From Plazaster borealis (Eukaryota; Echinodermata; Asteroidea; Forcipulatida; Labidiasteridae), in NCBI GenBank assembly GCA_021014325.1, contig CM037460.1, forward strand, positions 27,618,336-27,682,335: a stretch of 64,000 nt of DNA. Reading direction: 5' to 3'. The position numbers and the translations under genes were made by a program. Shown one piece after another: positions 25,001 to 34,436 of the stretch (position 1 is its first letter; each line of letters begins with the position of its first letter). The notes under the pieces are model-generated. The model worked only from the letters and a program-made list of their open reading frames with translations. It was not told the origin of the DNA and did no database searches.

Positions 25001-28000
25001 ATATCTATTGACCCAATTCACCTGACGTCATCATCAAAATAATCTGGGTTGAGGTTTTGGGAATCGATGTCCCCATGTGTTATACAGTGAATTGCACATT
25101 TAAGGCGTAGCAGCATTTACATGCTTACCATAATTTGTTTGTGCGATTTAACTCCCAAAACGGCGTGCATCACAGACAATTGTCACGTGTGACATTGGTG
25201 CAAGTAGTCAATAAAGGAGTAATACATTTAAAACTTAATTGATTAACACAATGAAATATTACCAAACCCAGGGCAGGAAAACAAATGCCCATCTTAAAGG
25301 CACTGGACACGTTTGGTAATTGTCAAAGACCAGTATTCTTACCTAGTGTATCCCAACATATGCATAAAATAACAAACCTGTGAAAATTTGGGCTCAATTG
25401 GTCATCAAAGTTGCAAGAAAATAATGAATGAAAAAACACCCTTGTTGCACAAATGTGTAGTGCTTTCAGATGCCTGAAAAAGGCTTCTGGCCTGAAGTCT
25501 TTCTCAGATTCAAATATTTCATGTGAGAAATTACCTCTTTCTCAAAAACTACGTTACTTCAGAGGGAGTCGTTTCTCACAACGTTTTATACGATCAACAG
25601 CTCTCCGTTGCTCGTTACCAAGTAACTTTTTTTGCTAATATATATTTTGAGTAATTACAAAACAAATCCAGTGCCTTTAAAGGCCCTGTACACTATTGGT
25701 AAGATCGAAAAACACAAATGTTCACAGATTCACACATAACTTACATGATTTAAAGTAAGTAATGGTAGAAAGGGTTCCTTAAAATATTTCTGCCTAAAAT
25801 GCTATCGTTTCTGAGAAATGAGTAAAACAATAGTTTTTATCACGCGTGATAATAAACTCGATGTTTGAAAAACAGAAAACATATAAGGTCTCTTTTCACT
25901 ATTTTCTTGTGACCTCGATGACCCATTGAGCTCAAATTTTCACAGGTTTGTTATTTCATGTATGTGATTGATTACACAAAACATGAATACTTTTTGCGAT
26001 TATTTTGTCAGCTCTGCCAATCCTGTATAATACTTAAGAGACTTCTTGAATCAACGTACCTGAGATTGCAGACTCCTTGCTTTGCAAAGCAGAGAAGTTT
26101 GAACATGGGGTGAATGACCGGTTGCAACATCTTAAGGAGACAAGGGCCTGGATCCAGTAATCCAATGAAGACATGATAAACATCTTCAATGCATTGAGTC
26201 AGGATAGGTTCATCCACAAGAACAAAAGGAATGCCCTCTTCTTTTGATGCTGGTGCTGAAAGAAACATAAGATTTCAATAGCATTGATCAAAATGCAGAT
26301 GTACAGGGCTCGAATTTAAAGGTATCGTACACGTTTGGTAATGACTCAAAACAAATATTAGCATAAAAACTTACTTGGTAACAAGCAACGGAGAGCTGTT
26401 GATAGTATAAAACATTGTAGGAAATGACTCCCTCTGAAGTATCGTAGTTTTTGAAAAAGAGGTAATTTCTCACTAAAATAATAAAAACTTCTTGCAAGAA
26501 GTTTTTATTCCTATCTGAAAGCACACAAATTTGTACAACAAGGGTGTTTTTTCTTTCAACATTTTCTTGCAACTTCGATGACCAATTGAGCCCAAATTTT
26601 CACAGGCTTGTTATTTTATGCATTTGTTGGGATACACCAAGTGAGAACACTGGTCTTTGACAACTTCCAAACGTGTTCAGTGCCTTTAACACTGGACCGC
26701 AGGCCCGAGGCCAGTGATTTTAGTGTCGGGCCAGTAAACTCACGACCCGAGAAGCCCGGCGGTATTGTGTTTTTCAATTGAAAATATTAGGCTACCTCAT
26801 TGTGTAATATCTTTGTGAAAAACTTACATCTTTCAATTCTCTTGAGTATCAAAGTACGCTTACACATAAGACAAATGAGATCTACATACACTTAGTGCTT
26901 GTTCAACTCGTTTTGATTCTGGTCTTGTAAACATGTTGAGCTACAAGCCCTGCAGTCTTGTGGTTTTTACCCCCAATTCTCGAGCCCTGACGTATATTCA
27001 CTTTGTTTTATGCATTGCAATCTGATGAAATAAAATCAATGCTTGATAAGATTATGACAGGATTGTTTCTAACCACCATTCCAATCTATGACAAAAATCG
27101 GATTTGGTTTATTCCGTCAATATATCTATAAATAAAAATGTTATTTTGATGGCAAATTTCTAATATTTTGTTTTATCTTTTAGTAAAACAATTTTTTTTA
27201 AACCATGCACTGATGTGTGATTAGCATTGTATTATCAGTGCTACTCCAAGTTCTGTTTAAAAAAAATCCACAGGCATACTACTCAGGTGAGATTCAAACC
27301 ACCCCCCACCCACCTCTACCCATTCTAGAGCAGATATCTTTGGTAATTACTCAAAAAAATTAATAACCATAAAAACGTAACATTTTGAGAAACAATTCCC
27401 TTCAAAGGAATATGGTTTTAGAGAGAGTGATTCAGAAAACATTTCAATCTGAGAAAAATTTCTGAATGAAACATTTCTCAGATTGTGTATTCCAATTACG
27501 GATTATTCTTCTAACCGCTCCAGATTTTCTGCAATATCAAAAAAATGCTACCACCATTTGAAAATAAATTTTCAAAGGGTAGTTTTATTGTATATATATC
27601 TACATTTATATCGGATTAAAACAATGAAGGGTTCCAAAAACCAAGGTATACTTTGCCTTCAACCACAGGACCACCAAGGGTGCCTGGAGATGAAAGGCCA
27701 GTTCGATTACGGCAAACAATTTAATAGATGTCATAATTTGCATAGGAAAAGCAATGAGTATACAATGCCTAAAGGGATTGTATACATTTGGTAATTGGAA
27801 CCCACTGTTTGTTTCAAACCTATATAGTTGTAGATATATACCATAAAACTAACCTGTGAAAATTACACTTCAAAGGGTGGTAGCGTTTTTGAGATATTGC
27901 TGAAAAGCTGTTGCGGTAATGTCCACGCAGGAAGAATAATCTGCAATTGGAATACACTATCTGAGAAACATTACTGCAGCAATGCTTCTCAGAATCAATT

Positions 28001-31000
28001 TTTTGGGGATAAAAAGTGATACCTTTTTTCATAACCGCAGTACTTCAAAATTTCTCAAAATGCATTATACTATCCGAAGCTGCTGTACTTTTTACCAAGT
28101 AAGTTTTTCTTGCCATTCATTTTCAGAGTCATTACCAAACGTATACAGACCCTTTAACACACTTCGTGTCATTTGGTAATCCAATTTTCAAAACCAACCT
28201 CTTTCATGCAGTGTGGCAAGCAGGGGCTCCAGTAAGGGACCAATCAGGTAATTGTTTGCAAGTTGAGGATGCCTAGTTGTCATGGTAACAATACAGCTTC
28301 TGGCAACACAGAGAACCTGTTTCAGAAGCATCTGATCTTTGAAGTGAAGAAGCTCCAGGATCTAATCATATAATAAATAATAATTTGTTTATATATATTC
28401 AAAATTCATCAATCAAATTGAAAGTTTAAATATCTTATCTTATGAGAAAGGTTTGCGGTGATACCATGTAAGAAATCTCTTTTGAGTGATGGTGGCTCTG
28501 AGAAGAGCCGGTTTCTGCTTGTTTTTTCGATCAGTATACTCTGACCAGCTTCTGGAGAAGAGTAGACTGATCAAACATCAAGCAGAAACCGGCTGTTCTC
28601 AGAGCCACCACTACTCAAAAGAGATTTCTTACATGGTGTCACCGCAAACCTTACTTACTTGGTACTTCCACCATGCACAGCCTAAAGTGTTATCATAAAA
28701 TATTCAACTTAAATAATCACTATTTTGTTTAAATTTACAGTACATACAACAACTACGCTTCTAGGTAACTCAATACCTTTGTAATCTTTTGCATGTACAA
28801 CCAGAGCTATTTAAAAAAAAAAAAAAAAACCACAATCATTTTTCAAATCAACACTTTCCTTCACCTTTAAGGAGTGTAATCCTAAAAATAGAATTTACCT
28901 GGAATTTTAAAGCAAATCTAAAAAATCAAGACTCCAATAAGATGTACTGATGAATTGAGTGCTTCTAAATCTTACCTGTGGACAGACAAGCTTGTAGTAT
29001 TTATCCACTGTAACGTCTTGAAGAGGACAGTTGGTAATGAGATGAGACACTGCATCACACTTCCTCCAATCATCTGTGGAAGCTGATGCATCTGCCGTTC
29101 CTCCTAACAACAAAAATATAATGAAAGTCAAGAACAGAAGAATCAGATATCAACCCAGGGAAATAGTATTAATAATACTGTACATTTATATTGCGCTTAA
29201 AGGCACTGAACACGTTTGGAAATTGTCAAAGACCAGTGTTCTCACTTGATGTATCCCAACATATGCATAAAATAACAAGCCTGTGAAAATTTGGGCTCAA
29301 TTGGTCATCGAAGTTGCAAGAAAATGAAGAAAGAAAAAACACCCTTGTTGTACAAATTTGTGTGCTTTCAGATATAGGAATAAAAACTTCTCGCGAGAAG
29401 TTTTTATTATTTTAGTGAGAAATTACCTCTTTCTCAAAAACTACATTACTTCAGAGGGAGTCATTTCCTACAATGTTTTATACTATCAACAGCTCTCCGT
29501 TGCTTGTTACCAAGTAAGTTTTTATGCTAATATTTGTTTTGAGTCATTACCAAACGTGTACGATACCTTTCTTGCAAGGTATGTGGAGCTATGTTTTCGA
29601 TGTATGAGACCTATTCCTTTAGATAGCACCATGTAATGGTTTACAAGGTGCTGTGGCGCAATATGCTGACGATCAGACCAGGAACACTGAGGCGAACCCC
29701 TTCTCTTTACGATAAGTGCACTGGGTTCTTTTACGTGCATTACACAACACAGACCTCTAATGTTCCTCAGTGTATTGATACATGGGGTTACTGATTGGGT
29801 AAGTCTAGTAAATTTTGGTAATGTTTTATTTAGGGTTTGTTTGTTTTTTGTTCAGGTGGTATAGTTGGTTTGTGCGCAGAGCGCTGGTGTCTCACCGCTA
29901 TGGCCCTAGTTCGATTTCTGGCAAAGGCCATAATGTGAGTTGAGTTGTGTCTTGGTTGTCTCCTATGCCACATGGGTTTTTCTCCGGGCCTCCCGTTTTC
30001 CTCTCTCCCGAAAAATTAAACACCTTCGATCTCAGCCTGTATTTCATATATGGGTTGATGTGGCTGGCTGCCAATGGCACCCTTGCATGTCTGCGGCTAA
30101 AAACATTGTTGCCGTGTCCTTCACGATTCAGCTTCTCAGCTGCAAGTAAGGATGATTAGCCTTCCAAATTATTATTATTACTATAATTATTATTTTTGTT
30201 AAATTTGTTTGTTTGTTTTTCCTCATTTTGGGGTTTGAAGCTTCTTCAGGGGTAAGAGGTAGTTTGGTTTTTCTGTGACTGTCAAGAAAATTGGTACTCT
30301 TGTGGCGACAATGGAAGAGAAACAGACACTCTTGTTTCAATACAGGCCTGTTTAGCAACAATTTATGTATTTATTCATTCTATGGGAAGCAGATGATGTC
30401 CTTCCCAATATAAAAGCTACAAATTTAATTCACAGCAACATTTTACATTTCATCCTACCTCCAACATCAAGGAGTCCCCGTAGCACCCATTGTATTCCTT
30501 TGGGCTTTATCAAGCGTTCTGTCAAAAGCCTTCCACACTCCTTCTTCAGCCACAGCGGTGCCCGTGGGAGTGGGTTCTGGCTTCTTTGAGAGGCACTCTT
30601 TGGGTTCGTCTTTGCCGTTACTGTTCTCTCACCTCCTGGACCTCCTTGTAAGAATAGAAGCTCTCTGATAACTAGAGGTTGGTAGGCTCTCTGCAGAAGT
30701 CGCTTCAACTGAGTTTGAAAGAACTCAACATCCTTTGAGTTTTCAGAAAGAACAAGTGGATCTTTGTTTTCCCTTCTTTGAGTCGGTTCTGCTAAATCTT
30801 TGTTATGTGATACTTGAGTAACAGCCTGGTCGGTTGTATTGTTATCTTTCTTTTGAGACATTTTTTCAGAATGAGAGATCTGAAGAAGAGATGCCAGGAG
30901 ATCTCCTAAATGTCTTGTTAAAATCAAACCTCCAATAGAAGGCTGTTCAACACATTCTAAGAGAACCTTCACTACCTGCTTCAGTCTCTTGGGATTTGAT

Positions 31001-33273
31001 GCAGACTCTCTGCCGATTAATATTTGCCCAAACCCTGACCTCTTCTCCATTGGAATTCCGATGCCCTGCTGAAGGTTTGGTACCAGTCCAAGACAAACTA
31101 TAAACTGCAAGAGCGTCATGAGATTTTTCTGCTGCCCTACGCTGAATGTGTCCGGGGAAAGTACAGGAGCCGTATGAGGACCCGGCTTTTCAAGTTTCTT
31201 CTTTCCCTGTTCCTTATTAAACTCCACCATCTGAATGGCAACAGAATCTTTGAGGCCATGTAACATTGCCATGCAGTGCTCTGTATACAACCAGCGTACG
31301 TCTTCGCAACCTACTAGTCTTCCCCTCCAGTCTGTGATGACTGATTCAAGGGCAATGGAGAGGTTACAACATCTCTTATTGCTTGCAAGCACTTGGTGTA
31401 GTTTGTCAAGAGTTGACCTGAGTGAAAGGTCAAACCTTGCTGCATCATCACATGGGGTCTCTGGTCTTTCAGTTGTACAATCTGCAGTAGAATTGAAAAG
31501 GGTTTTTTAGTTTCATAAGAGGTAAAAGAATTTTAATACTACAGCCTACAACATGGAATGATTTCTAATTGTCAAGCAGTATGGATTTCAACAAAAACAT
31601 ATGACAGATTTTGAAGAACATAAAGTTCACCACGCATAGCCACAAATAAAGACAATGCGATGTGCTCCGGAAGCCTCTTGTAACACCCCTTTCACGGATT
31701 GCTTGGCCGAGCATTCGGGTTTGAGCGTTGAGTGTGCTTTGTTGACAGCAAACCACAGTGAGTATTGAGTAAGAAATTTCATTTTTGGGGAGGTTTTTGC
31801 GTGTATTTCAGCAAAAGTGATGCGCTAGCATTGTGAATGTATGTATAGTGTGTTGAGAAAGTTTTAGGTGAGTAGTACAAAGGAAACTGAAGTTAGTGCT
31901 GGCTGAAGACCAGAAAATGTTGAACTATCAATAACAATTTTGAAAACATTTACGAAGGCCAAAAATATGTGACTCCTATAATAAGGCTCACAGAGCCTTA
32001 TTTATACTAGTTATCTAGACCCAGTCAGTAACTGGGGCGCTCTACTCGTGTTTTATTGGTCGTAAAAACGAGTACAGCGCCCCAGTTACTGGGTCTACTA
32101 CTACTAGTTATCATGGTTATAGAGGTAAGTAATGGAAACATCATTCGTATCAACTTTTAACTATTTAAGTGTTTAAAGAAGACATTAATGAAGAAATTTT
32201 AGTTTTAGTCGTGGGAGGAAAACCCCATATGGAAAACCCACGCAATCTGGTACAGACTGGAAGTGAAACCCAATCTACACGCAAGGCTTCAGTTCAGTCA
32301 GGGAATCGAACCAGACCAGGGCCACAAAAAGGTGAAGGGCTGGTGTCATAGGGAAATCTGTCCCCCATGAGAAATTAACATGGGCTGAAGGAGGATGATT
32401 CAAAAGAGTGCGCTATCACTCAAAAGAAGTTTGTGCACAGTTCGCCGTATGGCCGGGGGGACAGACAGACAAGAGAATCTCCTGCCACTTCTAAGTTCTA
32501 CTTCTTACTCGGCAGGATAGATCCGTATGTTTAGTTAGGACATAATCGCCAAGGAACAATTATAGTTAAGTGTCTTGCTCAAGGACACAAGTGCCGGGAC
32601 CGAGATTCGAACCCACATTGTGAAGACTCAGCCACCACAACTTGAGTTCGGTGCACTCCTACACTCCAGTCCTATCCTATAGACCATGTGAACTTTGTTT
32701 ACAATAAGTGTGACCTTGTGCATTCTTTGGGTATTCTGGCAGGCAAGATACTACACAGGTCCTATGGGAAAGTTGACATTTTTTTGTTTTTGTGTCATAA
32801 TTTCCACATAAATCAAAGAATTATGAAAGTAAAAGCTGGACAAGTTTTGAGATGTGCCCCCTTTCATCATATCAAAAGTTGATAGGAATTAGACAGTGCA
32901 ATCTCCATAAAATATAAGATTTTATGTTTTATTCCATTAGTCTGTGTACAAATCGTACCTGCAGGAAGTCCAGGCTCTGTGGCTCTTTTGTAAACATGTT
33001 TACATCACATGTATGTGATGTCACAGGTCACATCGTCTATTCCTATTCCTAGACCGCTCGGCCACGACCGTGCAGGCCCGGCCGAACGGAGGAAGAAACC
33101 AGGGCGCCAACCTTCATTCGTGAATTTAAATAGTTGCGATAATCTCTCCACTAAAAGAACTAATGAACAATCAGCTTATACTATGTGTTTGGTCACATAC
33201 CCGGAGGTTTCGAAGGTGGCGAAACCAAAACTTGAATCGCTGCAAGAAACTCCATGGCCATGGGCGCAGCCAT
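16007..33273 (-). CDS. TANGO6: TANGO6 (TMCO7), complete, thirteen coding exons
   Basis: Coding exons in order: 33273-33201, 31481-30459, 29103-28976, 28361-28199, 26255-26060, 24218-24036, 21871-21748, 21533-21195, 20746-20111, 18593-18446, 18117-17966, 16786-16673, 16183-16007. They total 3456 nt, 1151 aa (human is about 1094), with matching phases throughout. Diagnostic stretches are KYYKLVCPQ, RSKIEEILLYF, LPTRGHALRVLGKLL with DSYIYLSAIQ (RTP1_C1-type HEAT region, ~residues 880-985), RASSLSNMADVC (RTP1_C2), and the C-terminus KKITVLP. In flies Tango6 affects secretion and Golgi organisation; the RTP1 domains resemble yeast Rtp1, which helps import RNA polymerase II. Residues ~760-880, before the RTP1 region, are low in conservation and charged. 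The start used (CCAAGATGG) has a perfect Kozak context; an in-frame ATG six codons upstream at 33291 is possible. Confidence 0.95.
16935..17277 (+). mobile_element. MITE family A, copy A3
   Basis: TTAA at both ends (16935-16938, 17274-17277). The left end is TTAAAGGCACTGAACACG; the right end is CCAAACGTGTACGATACC then TTTAA. Intronic in TANGO6, 150 bp from an exon, and facing the inverted copy A4. Confidence 0.85.
17466..17839 (-). mobile_element. MITE family A, copy A4
   Basis: TTAA-flanked inverted copy 190 bp from A3, 127 bp from the TANGO6 exon at 17966. A3 and A4 together make an inverted repeat with arms of about 340 bp in the same intron. Confidence 0.85.
18615..18825 (+). repeat. Dispersed ~200-bp repeat (ACTAGCCAGC family)
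   Basis: GTGACTAGCCAGCAGGACCA through GACTGGTCCTCAGGTGTTT and AAGGGAGAACGCT recurs at 39293-39490 with the same order. Class unknown; no termini identified. Confidence 0.7.
18860..19243 (+). mobile_element. MITE family B, copy B4
   Basis: Left end TTAAAGGTATTGTACATG; right end TTACCAAACGTGTACGATGC. The right TTAA lies a few bases beyond a degraded end. Intronic in TANGO6. Confidence 0.75.
19382..19574. mobile_element. Foldback family D, copy D2 (diverged)
   Basis: Shares the GGGCCC...TAGTTCTGCTTAGG and AGCAGCTCTATGACATGGGGC ends with family D, with a different middle (ACCAGCCAAAATACCATGTCA) also found in D3 at 41040. Confidence 0.65.
19610..20062 (+). mobile_element. Two tandem SINE bodies
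   Basis: The body CTTGTTTCATTGAGCAAGAC, CACCCAGGAGTAAATGGGTA, GATGATAGTGGGGC, GTTTCAGAGGTGCTTTGGCC appears at about 19650-19830 and again at about 19880-20062. Same SINE superfamily as 22092-22500 and 45305-45665. Confidence 0.7.
20827..20984. repeat. Small AGGCCTG-ended repeat
   Basis: Begins AGGCCTGAAATTTC, ends ATTTCCAGGCCTG, and contains several GGGCA/GGGGCA and AAGGCC words. Composition resembles the element at 38810-39182. TANGO6 intron. Confidence 0.45.
22092..22500 (+). mobile_element. tRNA-derived SINE with internal tandem duplication
   Basis: Head GTGTCATGGCTGAGCGGTTT (A box), B box GGTTCGAATCCC, then a body. About 65 bp (CACTCAAC...CACCCAGGGGTAAATGGGTA...GAGATGGTTC) is duplicated at 22196-22260 and 22261-22325. 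The tail is GAGCGCTATAAGAAACTATT plus a TTC run. Intronic in TANGO6. Confidence 0.8.
22505..22670 (-). mobile_element. LINE ORF2 C-terminal fragment
   Basis: The minus strand reads EPQTMDHLDRCPLLQQKC followed by LAEFNESAKDLLSSG and a stop. The (Q)TM.H....CPL motif is typical of the extreme C-terminus of some LINE polyproteins. Short and degenerate; clade uncertain. Confidence 0.5.
22734..22789. repeat. (ATTCA)n microsatellite
   Basis: At least nine ATTCA units. A shorter run of the complementary unit occurs at 52217-52240 and a related stretch at 48350. Such pentamer tails often end LINE copies. Confidence 0.8.
23219..23950. mobile_element. Non-autonomous DNA element with CAGGCATGAGAAT termini
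   Basis: The 13-bp inverted termini CAGGCATGAGAAT and ATTCTCATGCCTG are immediately flanked by GTTGAC on both sides (23213-23218 and 23951-23956), a likely target-site duplication. Inner ends are rich in CCGGA/TCCGG words. There is no transposase. The superfamily is not clear; the CAG start suggests hAT-like but the duplication is only 6 bp. TANGO6 intron. Confidence 0.75.
24290..24449. repeat. 160-bp foldback
   Basis: GACTGCTTCGAGTGCTATGG at the left pairs with CCATAGCACTCGAAGCAGTC at the right; the arms continue past GAACGCTC. It is about 70 bp from the TANGO6 exon 24036-24218. Confidence 0.8.
25294..25680 (+). mobile_element. MITE family A, copy A5
   Basis: TTAAAGGCACTGGACACG at the left, AATCCAGTGCCTTTAA at the right. 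The right TTAA (25677-25680) is shared with family C copy C1. Confidence 0.8.
25677..26037 (+). mobile_element. MITE family C, copy C1
   Basis: TTAAAGGCCCTGTACACT at the left and CCAATCCTGTATAATAC then TTAA at the right. The middle TATTTTCTTGTGACCTCGAT, then CAAATTTTCACAGGTTTGTT matches families A and C. It ends 23 bp from the TANGO6 exon 26060-26255. Confidence 0.75.
26316..26689 (-). mobile_element. MITE family A, copy A6
   Basis: TTAA at both ends. It lies 61 bp upstream (in gene direction) of the TANGO6 exon 26060-26255, so A6 and A5/C1 bracket this exon on both sides in opposite orientation. Confidence 0.85.
27338..28157. mobile_element. Two family B MITEs (B5 diverged +, B6 minus)
   Basis: 27338-27652 (+) is a diverged family B copy (GTAACATTTTGAGAAAC, AACCGCTCCAGATTTTC). 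27769-28157 (-) is a good copy ending CGTATACAGACCCTTTAA. B6 stops 42 bp from the TANGO6 exon 28199-28361. Confidence 0.7.
28450..28651. repeat. 200-bp foldback (GGTTTGCGGTG termini)
   Basis: Left GGTTTGCGGTGATACCATGT pairs with right ACATGGTGTCACCGCAAACC; the arms continue through AAGAAATCTCTTTTGAGT and GAGCCGGTTTCTGCTTG. A related end (ACATGGTGTTACCGCAAACC) is at 11588-11607, so this is a family. TANGO6 intron. Confidence 0.8.
29197..29570 (+). mobile_element. MITE family A, copy A7 with CGCG box
   Basis: Left end TTAAAGGCACTGAACACG; right end CCAAACGTGTACGATACC then TTTC (TTAA lost). It is the only A copy whose central palindrome reads CTTCTCGCGAGAAG; the others read CTTCTTGCAAGAAG or diverge more. 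94 bp from the TANGO6 exon 28976-29103. Confidence 0.85.
29389..29398. promoter_or_regulatory. TCTCGCGAGA palindrome inside a MITE
   Basis: Exact 10-bp match to the CGCG element bound by BANP in vertebrates. It sits in the middle of MITE copy A7 in a TANGO6 intron. Whether it is bound here is unknown; methylation would block binding in the known system. Confidence 0.4.
29855..30165 (+). mobile_element. tRNA-derived SINE (different head)
   Basis: Head ATAGTTGGTTTGTGCGCAGA and B-box-like AGTTCGATTTC. The body has TGTCTCCTATGCCACATGGG and TTTTTCTCCGGGC. It ends in an (ATT)n-containing tail. TANGO6 intron. Confidence 0.65.
32005..32110. repeat. Foldback CAGTAACTGGGGCGCT
   Basis: CAGTAACTGGGGCGCTCTAC with its complement GAGTACAGCGCCCCAGTTAC, flanked by ACTAGTTAT on both sides. 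A smaller hairpin (AATAAGGCTC...GAGCCTTATT) precedes it at about 31980. First TANGO6 intron. Confidence 0.75.
32200..32680 (-). mobile_element. SINE fragments, minus strand
   Basis: 32200-32350 carries a GGTTCGATTCCC-type B box on the minus strand. 32540-32680 is a Leu/Ser-head SINE piece (TTGAGCAAGACACTTAAC, GGGTTCGAATCTCGGTCC on the minus strand). Both lie in the first TANGO6 intron. Confidence 0.55.
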
Positions 33274-34150
33274 CTTGGAAGTTGATAACATTGCATAAAT
33301 GAACAATAGAGGGCGCTTGTCATAAATTCCTTTAAAGTAACTTTCTGTGTTCAACTTTTCAAATGCATCTAATTTAATTACCAAAAACTTATTCGGTAAA
33401 TTTCTGGAAACACTTTTCTTATAAAATCCAATTAGCCAAATAATTTGTATAAAATAATGGAAGAATATTAAACATTTAAGATTCAAACATCACTTAATAA
33501 TAATGTTATTGCTACAACAGTAATCTTTTCTTGCCTCATGTGTTTCACTTTTTAATTACACACCAAATAAAACAATACAACAGCTTGCTTCTGAATACAA
33601 CATTCTGGACTTTTAATTTTGATTTGATAATGTCAAACACTTCAATTGGCATATACGTACATGTATTGTATACAATATTCAATAAATTAAAACAAACTTT
33701 TTAGAAGACAAAGTTTTCAGGAAAACAAAATGAGTTAGTTTCAATGTGAAAGCTCACTGTTTTAAAAGGTCATACCAGTACAATCCCCCAGAGAACTATT
33801 GCCATCTGAAACACCATCAAAGCTTGAGTAAAATAGATTTAAAAACCTTGCAAACAACGCTGCTGCTTATTTCAATTGTTGCAATCAAAATAAGCCTAAA
33901 ATATACAAGCTCAAACTCCTTAAAACTCTGCGCCGAGGGATCGCGCAGTCAGTGACTGCGCCATTGAAAACAAATTGTGTTTACTCATTAACGGTGCAGT
34001 CAAAAATCGTGAAATTTCACAAGTTTCCTATAAAAAAAATGGAACATAGCCGGATAACACTAGTACTAGTAGTACCAGCAGATTTAGCTTGGGGCGAGTC
34101 TTCGACCTACAGTCACCTTAGGTGGTCAAGTTGTGGTTTCAGGTTAGGTC
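33274..34150. other. TANGO6 5' flank, no gene seen
   Basis: Upstream of the TANGO6 start. On the minus strand AAGATGGCTGCGCC at the start codon resembles the YY1 site often placed at such starts; this is inference. The rest is AT-rich with no recognised exon. Confidence 0.4.
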
Positions 34151-34370
34151 AAGTAAATAAGATACCTTGTTTCTCAGTAGACTGGTAAGCAGTGCACAAA
34201 AATGAAAAAAAGTTGGATTTGGGTAACATTATTTTCTTTTTGCAGCGACTGAGTGAGGCCAAGTAAATAAGATACCTTGTTTCTCAGTAGACTGGTATGC
34301 AGTGCAAAAAAATGAAAAAAAGTTGGATTTGGGTAACATTATTTTCTTTTTGTAGCGACTGAGTGTGCCC
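34151..34370. repeat. 110-bp direct duplication
   Basis: AAGTAAATAAGATACCTTGT starts at 34151 and 34261. The two ~110-bp units are nearly identical through AGCGACTGAGTG. It lies just before the piggyBac remnant and may be linked to that insertion. Confidence 0.85.
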
Positions 34371-34436
34371 ACCCGTATGAACACACAGCAATGTCCTATT
34401 TCATCGAGCTGCTGATGTTTTGACAGGGGTATTTCA

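Noticed and set aside
32950..33004. Candidate minus-strand exon beginning MFTKEPQSLDF in the first TANGO6 intron
   Set aside because: Its donor leaves phase 0, which does not fit the phase 1 junction that joins the first and second exons correctly.
33274..33291. TANGO6 start six codons upstream (MLSTSK)
   Set aside because: Poor Kozak context compared with CCAAGATGG. Not excluded, only less likely.
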